Shown here in pieces: positions 1 through 7,538 of a stretch of DNA of 11,618 nt. The translations under genes were made by a program, and so were the position numbers. Below the pieces are notes generated by a model. That model had not been told where the DNA came from and made no database searches. It saw only the letters and a program-made list of their open reading frames with translations. Numbering within the stretch: position 1 is the first letter of the stretch; each line of letters opens with the position of its first letter. This stretch comes from Willaertia magna (lineage: Eukaryota; Heterolobosea; Eutetramitea; Acrasida; Naegleriidae): contig CADWAF010004093.1 in assembly GCA_902984215.1 (NCBI GenBank), positions 1 through 11,618 on the forward strand, given 5' to 3'.

Positions 1-117
1 ATTAAATTTATTTTTTAGTTTATTTTAAATCTTATTTTATACTATCTAAAAAATGATAGTAAAATAAAAATGAAAAAATAAGAAAAAAAATTTTTTATCA
101 AAAAATCTCAAAAACTG

Positions 118-1378
118 TATAAATTTATAGAGTTTTTTGAATTAAAAAATATAAATTTATATGATTACAAACTAAATAATTTATCTACTTTATAATTTTT
201 TTTATCTGCTATGGTAAATTTAAATTTGCTGTGATAAATTTAAGTTTGTATGCATTTTTAAAAATTTAAAAATTGTATAAATTTATACTTTTTTAATTTC
301 TTTTTAAGATTAAGAAATAATAGTAATAATTTTAAACAAAAAAAACTCAATTTAAATTAACAATAATTACAAGTACTTTATGAATAAAATTAAATAAAAA
401 AGATTAAACAAATATTGTAGATACTCTATTTGAGTAAAAAATAATTTCTTTAAATAATAATAAAAAGAGTATAAATTTATATACTTTTTGAAACAATTTT
501 AATTTTTAATTTTTTTTTAAAAGGATGTTTTACACAAAAGTAATATTTTTTTAAAAAAAGTATAAATTATACAGTTAATAGTATAATTTATACAGAATTT
601 GCAAATTTCTATAAAAAATCCTTATTTTTTTTCTTAAAAAAACTATGGAACTGCTAAGTATAAATAATTTTTGAATTATTAATTATTATGTTAAATAATT
701 ATAATAAAACGTTAATTTTTTAATGATAAATTTTATGATTTAATTTTTAATTTGTATATTCTTATTAATTTTATTCACTAAACCTATAAATCTCAAGTAA
801 TCTTTATACATGATTAGTATTACTTTTATTTTTATTATAAAATCTTCATCAATTAAACTTTTAAAATTTGTTACATTATAATTACTTATATTACATTAAA
901 TAGCAACCAATATATTTTTTACTTAAATTAATATTATTTTTATTTTTATTAATTAAATATTCTGAATGATATTTTAAATTAAATAAATTATCTTTTTTAT
1001 CAATTAAAAATGGAAACAAAAGAAATAAAAAATATAAAATTTAGATTATTAATTTTTTTATTTTTTTTCTACAACAAAAAAGTTATTTTTAAAAAATTTT
1101 TCTTATTATTATCAACAAATATTACCTCTTTATCTCAAATCATTGGCTTCAAATTAAAAAAAAATGAATAAAAACAAGAAATTAAAGAAATATCGTTATT
1201 ATAAGAAAAGTTATATTTAATAATTAACATTTTTCTCCTCTATTACTATGCTCATTTTTTTTATAAATTTTTATCCTATTAGACTTTTTAATCAATATAA
1301 ATTTATAATAAAATATAAAAAAATCTAAAACATTTTAACTATAGTTTAATAGTAATTTTTAAAAGATATAAATTTATA
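118..1378. repeat. Dispersed 12-base palindrome TATAAATTTATA, six copies
   Basis: Perfect copies lie at 118-129, 150-161, 276-287, 470-481, 1296-1307 and 1367-1378. The copy at 276 extends to a 14-base palindrome with G and C at its ends (275-288). Even in DNA of about 90% A+T, a given 12-mer should appear less than once in this length, so the enrichment is real. I found no perfect copy in the rest of the window; a cousin, AATAAATTTATT, sits at 2303-2314. It could be a protein-binding site or a trace of an amplified element; no function is claimed. Confidence 0.6.
560..593. repeat. Inverted pair of 13-mers around an 8-base spacer
   Basis: GTATAAATTATAC (560-572) and its exact reverse complement GTATAATTTATAC (581-593) are separated by eight bases. 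The arms can form a 13-base-pair stem, and each arm is itself nearly palindromic and related to the 12-base palindrome of this region. It lies in gene-free DNA. Confidence 0.6.
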
Positions 1379-1496
1379 TTTTGTTATATATAAAAAATTA
1401 AATAAATTTGTATTATTTTTAAATAAAAAATAATTATTATTTTAAAATTTAATATTAAATATTTTATTTAAATATATAACAATTTATATATTATTT

Positions 1497-1740
1497 AATC
1501 TTTTAACTTTTTTTATTTATTTTTTTTATTTTTTTAAAAAATTCTTTTTTGTTTATTTATTTATAAGATTTTTTTATATTTTTTTATTTTTTATTTATAA
1601 TCAAGATTTTAAGAATTAGTTGTATAAATTTTTTTATTTTTATTTTTTTTGAAATTAGTTTTTATGATATTTTTAATTTTTTTTTTTAAAATAATTTTTT
1701 AGATCTTTTTTTTTATATCTTTTTATCTATGCTTGCTTTT
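1497..1740. other. T-skewed low-complexity block
   Basis: The plus strand is about 70% T over roughly 240 bases, in repeated T4 to T9 runs separated by single A or short TAT/ATT steps, with very little C or G. Flanking DNA is equally AT-rich but more balanced between A and T. No coding potential is seen. Confidence 0.5.
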
Positions 1741-1956
1741 TAGATTTAATAATTATTTTATAATTTTATTAATGTATATTTATTGTTATGTTTATTATAA
1801 TTTAATGATTTTATGATTATTTATGTAAAAGATAAATTTTAATAAATATATAAAAAACTAAAAGAAAATGATTTTTAAATATTAAAGTATTATGATAATA
1901 TTTTTTAATTTATTATTAATAATAACAAAATTAAAAAGATAAAAATTGTTAAAAAA

Positions 1957-1978
1957 AAATTGTTATTAAAAACAATTT
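1957..1978. other. Small hairpin, 8-base-pair stem
   Basis: AAATTGTT (1957-1964) and AACAATTT (1971-1978) are exact inverted repeats around a six-base loop. A further direct copy of AAAATTGTT is at 1942-1950. It lies about 100 bases beyond the 3' end of the 5S gene, too far to be its normal terminator. In DNA this AT-rich such a stem can arise by chance. Confidence 0.3.
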
Positions 1979-2077
1979 CTGTTTGATTTTATTTAATAAT
2001 AATTTTGGACCTTTTAAAATAAGAAATGTAGAATAGATATTAATTTTTATACATTTATGCGCAAGAAAAATCTAAAT

Positions 2078-2081
2078 AAAA
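2078..2081 (-). terminator. RNA polymerase III T-run terminator of the 5S gene
   Basis: On the minus strand the 5S 3' end (…CTGTAGA) runs directly into TTTT, followed by further T-rich DNA. Four T residues immediately after the mature end is the usual RNA polymerase III stop. The last base of the 5S helix I overlaps the first T of the run. Confidence 0.75.
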
Positions 2082-2198
2082 TCTACAGCACTACAGGTTC
2101 CCGAGAAGTCTCCCATCTCAGTACTAATGTAGCCCTACTGTGCTTAACTTCTCAAATCGGACGGGATGAGGTGCTTTAACAGTGGTATGGCCGTAGAT
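2081..2198 (-). rRNA. 5S ribosomal RNA
   Basis: The minus strand carries a complete 5S rRNA of about 118 bases, near the usual 118 to 121. The 5' end reads ATCTACGGCCATACCAC. The loop B/C region includes CATCCCGTCCGAT, the A-box-like AAGTTAAGC and the C-box GATGGGAGAC are present, and the 3' end reads GTGCTGTAGAT. The two ends pair as helix I (ATCTACGG with CTGTAGAT, one G-U), so the gene looks intact. The internal A/C boxes serve as the TFIIIA/TFIIIC promoter, so no upstream element is required. It stands alone between protein genes and the AT desert, with no 18S, 5.8S or 28S sequence nearby. The ends could be off by one to three bases. Confidence 0.95.
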
Positions 2199-2333
2199 AA
2201 TTTCAATCGTTGAGTATTTTGTGTAAATCAACTAAGTAGGTACTGGGGAAAGACAATTTGTGCCTCAAAGAATTTCTGATTTAAAGGATATACATTTACA
2301 AAAATAAATTTATTGCGCCAATGTACAATTTTT

Positions 2334-3677
2334 TTAGTTAGTCAACCTATAAGCGTGCCTACCTTTCCATTGTTGTTTAATTCGTTTGAAAACATGTTTA
2401 ATGACAATTGCACTACATGCAATAAATATAGTTCCGCTACATGCAATAAATATAGTTCCGAAAATAAAAACGTAAAGTAAAATTTCAATAATTAATCTAC
2501 TATCTTGAATAGATCTTTCAAAATAACTTCCCCAATAAACTTTATAACCATTCAAAACGTTACCTTGAACACCAAGATCTCTAATAGATTGTACTCCTAA
2601 TTTATCCTTAACTGTTATAACCCTTGTAGTATCTAAGGCTTCTAAAAGATATTCATCTCTAGTTTCTGAATTTATTCCTAAATAAATCATAACATGATTA
2701 ATATAAGAAGAACTAGTAGAATTAGATAAGAAAATTAAATCTCCAACATGAATGCCACTAACTGGAATACTAGAATCTGAGGCTAAATATTGGTCATTCG
2801 CAAATCTTGGAATTCTCTTTGAAAATACAACTAAATAAAGTAAATTAGAAAGTCCACTTGAATCAACACCACTAATAATTGAAGTTGCATCTTTAGCAAC
2901 AGCTAATAAATTATATGAACTTCTACCACCATTTAATAATTCCCATCCCAACATTGTTAAACCTATATTAGTAATTTCATGGTCTCTCCAATTTTGAGTA
3001 TCTTGTACAGTTCTCTTGAAAGCAGGAATCTTTTTTGTTGTAATCTCAGAGAAAGTAGTGATATAAGTAGAAGGGATATATGCTGTTACAGGTAAGGTAT
3101 TAACATTAGTGGTATTTCCAACATAAACTGAAACAATTTCCCAACCAGCAATGTTGACATCAGCAGAAGTTTGTTGTGTAACTGTTGGCATCAAAGTACC
3201 AATAGATAATTCAGTAATAATGTCATCCTTTGTACAAGGTGCTTTTCCACATTTCTTATTGTAAAGTGGTACATTATTTTCTGTAGTAATAATTAAACGA
3301 GAATTTTTAGTGTAAAAAGTAGGACAACTACTTTGAAATTTAGCTTGCTCTCTTGTTATTATAATAATATCTTCCTTTGAAACATAACCATTTAATCCTC
3401 CAAAAGTCATTGATTTTGAGTTTGTTATTGTTAATTGAGTAGGAGCATTAATTTCATAATAAATATCTGTTGAAGAGTATTCATTCGTTATATAAACACA
3501 ATCTTGAAATAATAATTGAGAAAGTAATACATTTCCGGTAGTAGAACTATAAAGATTAGTATGAGTACGAGAAACAATTCCCAACGCTATTGCATTAGTT
3601 GGTACTTCTTGCTGAAGAGAAGCGGAACATAAAATACACAACAACAAGGCTAGAAGAAAAGACGAAGGTTTTGTCAT
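2334..3677 (-). CDS. Secreted, membrane-anchored NlpC/P60-family protein with Cys-to-Ser active site
   Basis: A single-exon protein of 447 residues. The frame stays open four codons further to a GTG, but the ATG at 3675-3677, preceded by an A-run, is the likely start and gives a clean signal peptide (residues 1 to about 20). Two SH3b-like stretches follow (about 30-110 and 125-205), then an NlpC/P60 domain (about 235-385), an arrangement like bacterial cell-wall endopeptidases of the YkfC type. Family marks seen are GVDSSGL (270-276), IPRFANDQ, VGDLIFLS and the histidine in INHVMIYLG (His328). The expected nucleophile, Cys in D-C-S-G-L/F, is Ser273 (codon TCA), so peptidase activity is doubtful. 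Residues about 394-426 form a membrane span, followed by a basic tail, giving a type I topology. Reading the span requires an exact 24-base duplication. A minus-strand AATAAA lies at 2309-2314. The domain architecture suggests old bacterial ancestry; this is inference. Confidence 0.8.
   Translation of the reverse strand: MTKPSSFLLALLLCILCSASLQQEVPTNAIALGIVSRTHTNLYSSTTGNVLLSQLLFQDCVYITNEYSSTDIYYEINAPTQLTITNSKSMTFGGLNGYVSKEDIIIITREQAKFQSSCPTFYTKNSRLIITTENNVPLYNKKCGKAPCTKDDIITELSIGTLMPTVTQQTSADVNIAGWEIVSVYVGNTTNVNTLPVTAYIPSTYITTFSEITTKKIPAFKRTVQDTQNWRDHEITNIGLTMLGWELLNGGRSSYNLLAVAKDATSIISGVDSSGLSNLLYLVVFSKRIPRFANDQYLASDSSIPVSGIHVGDLIFLSNSTSSSYINHVMIYLGINSETRDEYLLEALDTTRVITVKDKLGVQSIRDLGVQGNVLNGYKVYWGSYFERSIQDSRLIIEILLYVFIFGTIFIACSGTIFIACSAIVIKHVFKRIKQQWKGRHAYRLTN
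2413..2460 (-). repeat. Exact 24-base tandem duplication inside the membrane span
   Basis: Bases 2413-2436 and 2437-2460 are identical. On the coding strand each copy encodes GTIFIACS, so the protein reads GTIFIACSGTIFIACS (residues 407-422) within the C-terminal hydrophobic segment. The unit is a multiple of three, so the frame is kept. It lengthens the span by eight residues. Perfect identity at both codon and third-base level implies a recent event or an assembly artefact. Confidence 0.9.
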
Positions 3678-3852
3678 TTTTTTTGTCACAAATTATTAGA
3701 AGAGAATCGCCACAACTAATTAGTGAGCTATTTTGAAGAATAGTTTAAATTTAATGGTAAGGGCATAAGTACCAGGTACCTGTTGGCGTATTACGAGGAT
3801 TGAAGGATTAATTGATTGGAAGGTTTTCCTAGAAAACAATTTTATTTAGTAA

Positions 3853-4329
3853 TTAATATTTGTTACGATAAGACCTAGATGAAGAAGAGGATGAAGATGA
3901 CTCTTCTCTCTTTTGATTTGCCATCATTTCAAAGTGTTTGTAAACCTTTCGTTTAATATATTCTTTATCGTGAGGAATGTAGGCTTTACTTTCTGGATCT
4001 TTAAGGCTATTAATTATTGATAACAATTAACATGTTAACTACGGCATAGGTATACGGTAAAATACTTACACTAAACAACTGATATCAGCAAGATCATCTA
4101 TCCATTTATTAATATCAGAAATGGAGTACTTAATTCTAGTCTTTTGATTAATTCTCTTTAAATTCTTTTCAAATAATCTACAAACACCTTCTGCCATTTC
4201 AAAGGTAGTCTCATAATCATAATAGGTACGTGTTGTAATACCTGCATATTGCACTAACAATAAAGTATGATGTTTCTAACCCGATGATATTGTAAGCTAA
4301 TCATGGTTATCATATTTTTCACTTACCAT
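3853..4329 (-). CDS. erh: Enhancer of rudimentary homologue (ERH), three exons
   Basis: Exons, in coding order, are 4327-4329, 4070-4275 and 3853-4006, joined across introns of 51 bases (4276-4326) and 63 bases (4007-4069), both GTAAGT…TAG. The joined frame is 363 bases, 120 residues, against about 104 for animal ERH. The first exon supplies only the ATG. Family marks are HHTLLLVQY near the N-terminus, TRTYYDYE, EGVCRLFEKNLKR, IDDLADISCLV and the C-terminal IPHDKEYIKRKVY helix. The extra length is a tail with eight consecutive Ser residues followed by RSYR. ERH is a small, highly conserved dimeric nuclear protein that acts as a cofactor in mRNA splicing and in RNA elimination or decay complexes, binding partner peptides in a groove. 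The two introns restore a family alignment without gaps except one residue, so the model is well supported. Confidence 0.92.
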
Positions 4330-4451
4330 CGTCTTGATACAAAAAACGTTATTTTTTTAAAAATTAAAAAATAATTTTATTAATTTTATTAGCGCCAAAC
4401 GAGTTACTTTCATACTTTTCAGATTTTAACAAAAGGATTCAACCTTAATAA

Positions 4452-5389
4452 TTATTGTTTGTTTTCTTCTGGAGAATGTTCTTCAACTTCATGACATTTT
4501 TCAAATAAAGGTGTTTGAATGGATGCCCTAACATTATGTGGTAATAAACATTCTAATTCTCGTATTTGTAAAATAATAAAATCAATATATTTTCTATTTT
4601 GTTCTACATATCTGTCCAATCTTTCAACTATTTTCAAAAAAACAATTAAATAAATTATTATATTAAAAACTAACCTTCTCTTAATTCAGATGCAATTTTC
4701 TGTAATTGTTGATTCTTTTGTTCTAAATGATCATTTGTTTCATGTGCTTTTAAATGTACAATTTTTAACTGTTTTAAAACTTCATCTTGTCTTACTGCCA
4801 CTGATCTATCTATTAAATAAAGATCTTGGTCACACTTTTATTTAACAAAATACTTACTTTGATGAATTGAATAAGTTTGAAATTCAGCCAAAATATCAAT
4901 TAAAGGTTTAGGATCAATAGAATCTAATTCTTTTAATGAAACATCATTAAAAACATTATTATTTGATCCCGTTATTAATTCTTTTTTAGTAAATTTTAAT
5001 AAATTAGATAAAGTAGATGAATTATCAAGTTTTGATTTAATGAGAGGATAAATTTCCGGTAGTTTAGAAAACGCAATCAATTCTTCATCTACTTCATTTG
5101 ATAATAAATCATTATCAGAATCTAAAAAATTTCTTTTTTCTAATAGATCGGAACCAGTAGAACTTTTTACTTGGTTTTGATCTACAGAAACAACTTGAAC
5201 AATATCATCAGTTCCTAAAGTAGAGGTTGTTGTTGTTGATAGTCTTGTATTATTAGTAGTGGTAGTATTATTGTTTGATGATAATTGTTGTAATCCTTTA
5301 GGAACTGAAAAAGAAGTATAGGGAATTGAGAACGGAGAAGAAGGAGTTGTTGGTTGAGTTTGTTGTTGTTTTGAAGTATCTTGTCCCAT
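4452..5389 (-). CDS. borcs5: BORC complex subunit 5 (BORCS5/LOH12CR1) homologue, three exons
   Basis: Exons in coding order are 4858-5389, 4675-4809 and 4452-4627, with introns of 48 bases (4810-4857) and 47 bases (4628-4674). The joined frame is 843 bases, 280 residues; the human protein is about 196. An in-frame GTG lies nine codons upstream, but the ATG at 5387-5389 gives MGQDTSK, a good N-myristoylation signal (Gly2, Ser6, Lys7), as BORCS5 uses to sit on the lysosome membrane. A Gln/Pro/Ser/Asn/Thr-rich insert covers residues about 8-60. Next comes the family motif DDIVQVVS (61-68), then a segment LPEIYPLIKSKL (110-121) and a predicted coiled coil over the last two exons (about 178-255). 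In animals BORC recruits Arl8 to lysosomes and controls their movement. Divergent from NUDT21 with a shared 166-base upstream region. The assignment is from motif order and length; moderately to highly sure. Confidence 0.82.
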
Positions 5390-5555
5390 TTTTAATTTGA
5401 AGGATTTAATAACCACCTCATTGCTGTCTTTATGAATTGAATAATAATAATCAATATCATCATGATTAATAAAATTGACATATTAACTCATCTCTATGGT
5501 TGCAGAGTTATTGTGAAACTATTCGTTTTATTGAATTAAATATTAAATTAAAAAA
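5390..5555. promoter_or_regulatory. Shared divergent promoter region of BORCS5 and NUDT21
   Basis: The two start codons (5389 on the minus strand, 5556 on the plus strand) face away from each other across 166 bases. The NUDT21 ATG follows an A-run (AAAAAA ATG), typical of AT-rich amoebae. The central part carries a less AT-rich stretch (CTATGGTTGCAGAGTTATTG, 5493-5512), but I recognise no defined element. It must contain promoters for both directions; this is inferred from gene orientation only. Confidence 0.55.
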
Positions 5556-6345
5556 ATGCAATCAAATCAAGGAGGGGAAAGTTTTAAACAACAAAATGAA
5601 AATAATTTTGATGATGAACTAAAAACAATAGATTTATTTCCAGATTCTTGTTATTCATATATCAAGAAGAATTCGCAATTAGAAAAAGATAAATCTGTTC
5701 CGGAAAGAATGCAAAGATTAGAAAATAATTATCAATTGTATGGAATGAAAAGAACAGTTGAAGCAGCAATAACTGTTCATATCCGTGGCCATCCACATGT
5801 TTTACTTTTAAGAATTGGTAATCAATTAAAAGGTTTTTATAAATTACCTGGTGGTAGATGTAGACAAGGTGAAACTGAAGAAGAATGTTTAAGGCGTAAA
5901 TTAACTAAAAGATTATCACCTGATGATCAAAATACACCAAAACCTGAATGGATTGTTCATGGTGTTGTATCTGTTTGGTTTAGACCAAATTTTGAAACTT
6001 TATTTGTATGTAATTTCTATATAAATAATTTAATCTTTAATATTTTAATATTTATTATTGTAAATTTTATTAGTATCCTTATTGTCCTCCTCATATAACA
6101 AAACCAAAAGAAAGAAAGTTTATTTATCTTGTAACAGTTTCTCCAAATAGTAAGTTTTATTATTTACAATTATAATTATTATAATTATTTAAATAGGTGT
6201 TATAGCTCATCCAAAAAATTATGAATTTATTCCAGTCCCACTATTTGATCTTTATGAAAACTCTAAAAAGTTTGGACCAATTATTAGTAGTTTACCACAA
6301 GTAATTAGTAAATTCAAATTTAATTATGTTCCAGAAGATCAATAA
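5556..6345 (+). CDS. nudt21: Cleavage factor Im 25 kDa subunit (NUDT21/CPSF5), three exons
   Basis: Exons are 5556-6005, 6074-6149 and 6197-6345, with introns of 68 bases (6006-6073, GTATGT…TAG) and 47 bases (6150-6196, GTAAGT…TAG). The joined frame is 675 bases, 224 residues, close to the human 227. Without removing intron 1 the frame would run into a hydrophobic, non-conserved tail. Family motifs are MKRTVEAAITVH (with the Arg used for UGUA recognition), HVLLLRIG, FYKLPGGR, RPNFE, a YPY…PPHITKPKE segment across the first junction, PKNYEFIPVPLFDLY and GPIISSLPQVISKFKFNY at the C-terminus. The Nudix box is degenerate (GGRCRQGETEEECLRRKL, lacking the REXXEE acidic set), as is normal for this subunit, which binds UGUA RNA without hydrolysis and guides poly(A)-site choice in pre-mRNA cleavage. 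Overlapping AATAAA signals occur at the stop codon (6341-6350). Confidence 0.95.
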
Positions 6346-6351
6346 ATAAAT

Positions 6352-7421
6352 TTAATATCTTTTCTTTTCAAATAAATGTGAAATGTAACTCTTTTGATTT
6401 TCTTCTTCAATTGGTATTGCCTTTTCATCTTCTTTCCAAATCTTAATACTTTTATCAGCTTCTGCAGTTATTAAACGTGAACCACTTCTATCAAATATAC
6501 AACAAAATATAGATGCCTCAGAATCTAAAGAACCAGGTTGAGGTATTGTATGTGTAGTTTGGAAATGGTGACCAGTTTTCCAATCCCAAAAGAATAAAGA
6601 ACCATCATTTCCACTACATGCCATTACTCCATCATTATTAATACACATACTATTAATTATTGTATTATCATCATTTCCCTTAAAGGAAAGTAAATATTTA
6701 GCTTCTGGACATTTCCATTTCCTAATACTATCAGTACTTGCACTTGCAAAAGTATATTCATTTGGATGTAAAGCCAATGCCCTAACAGATTTCTTATGAT
6801 TTGTTAATGTTGTTATTGTCTTACCCATTCTAAGATCCCAACACCTTATTGTTGAATCCATTGAACCAGTTATTATTTGAGGATCATTACTTTGAGCTAA
6901 AACAGATGCAACTGCGCCATCATGTCCAGTTAATAAAAAGACTTCTCTTCTAGTTCTAATATCCCATATTCTACAACTACTATCTCTACCACCAGTTGCT
7001 AATAAATCTAATGATGGATGAAGTGCACAACAATAAACACCACTTAAATGTCCATGATAATTACGTATACATTCATTACTTTCTAAATCCCAACATTTAA
7101 CAGATTTATCTTCTCCAACTGAAAATAAATAAGGTGATCTTTCAGATATTGATAAATCTCTTACTACAGCTGCATGTCCAGTTAAAGTTAATTTTAAATG
7201 ACCACTTGCTAAATCAAATATCTTTATATTACAATCATTTGATCCAGTTGCAAACCATTCATTACTTGTATCAACTGAAATACATCTAACCCATCCATTA
7301 TGTGAACTAATTACTCTCATTATCTTCCATGGAGCATGCCATTGAGGTTTTTGTTCTAATTCTTTTCTTCTACGTTTCTCTTGTAAGATAATTGCTTTAG
7401 TTGTTTCATCTCTACTATTTT
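6352..7421 (-). CDS. plrg1: PLRG1/Prp46 WD40 splicing factor, N-terminus missing
   Basis: A seven-bladed WD40 propeller closely matching pleiotropic regulator 1 (Prp46), a NineTeen-complex component of the activated spliceosome that contacts CDC5L. Seen are [81 protein letters not shown] and a basic end KKRY. The first in-frame ATG is at 7318-7320, but conserved family sequence continues before it ([10 protein letters not shown], 7321-7350, then a Glu/Lys/Arg-rich helix), so translation must begin further upstream. That frame closes at a TAA at 7432-7434, just beyond splice-acceptor-like AGs (exon 5' end about 7411-7421). About 356 residues remain, against roughly 515 in full-length family members. 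The space to the next gene (7422-7538) has one minus-strand ATG (7505-7507) and no GT donor after it, so the missing 150 or so residues are not there. The gene is partial, rearranged, mis-assembled or unusual; the WD40 frame is intact. Confidence 0.85.
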
Positions 7422-7538
7422 CTATTTTTTTTTAAAATTTATTTTTTTTATAAAAGCTTAATTGTTGAAGTTGGAGTTAATAATATTATTTTTATAAATA
7501 ATAACATTATTGATTAGTGTTTATAGTTTTACAAAAAT

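Larger units (their letters stand above)
1..2077. other. Gene-free, extremely AT-rich intergenic region
   Basis: About 2.1 kb, roughly 90% A+T by eye, with long A and T runs. I find no open frame longer than about 60 codons on either strand, no tRNA-like fold and no recognisable transposon protein. What it does hold is a recurrent perfect palindrome (six copies between 118 and 1378), an inverted pair of related 13-mers (560-593), a T-skewed block (about 1497-1740) and a small hairpin (1957-1978). It ends at the 3' side of the 5S rRNA gene. It may be ordinary intergenic DNA, a decayed element or a chromosome-structural region; the sequence alone does not decide. Confidence 0.8.

Noticed and set aside
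600..1130. Possible decayed coding sequence on the minus strand of the AT desert
   Set aside because: Short open stretches are interrupted by many TAA and TAG codons and show no protein motif; composition alone explains them.
3678..3689. Upstream GTG start for the NlpC/P60-like gene
   Set aside because: Eukaryotic genes rarely start at GTG; the ATG four codons later has an A-rich context and opens a standard signal peptide. The same reasoning removes a GTG before BORCS5 and a TTG before the secreted gene.
3773..3782. Ten-base palindrome CAGGTACCTG between the NlpC/P60-like and ERH genes
   Set aside because: A single copy, with no partner or known site; it may be a promoter element but nothing supports it.
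5800..5910. Degenerate Nudix box as a sign of gene decay
   Set aside because: Loss of the catalytic acidic residues is the normal state of CFIm25, which binds RNA without hydrolysing it.
6006..6098. Hydrophobic C-terminal extension of NUDT21 read straight through
   Set aside because: The segment after 6005 begins GTATGT, ends TTTTATTAG and is AT-rich. Removing it restores the conserved YPY…ITKPKE sequence, so it is an intron and not a membrane segment.
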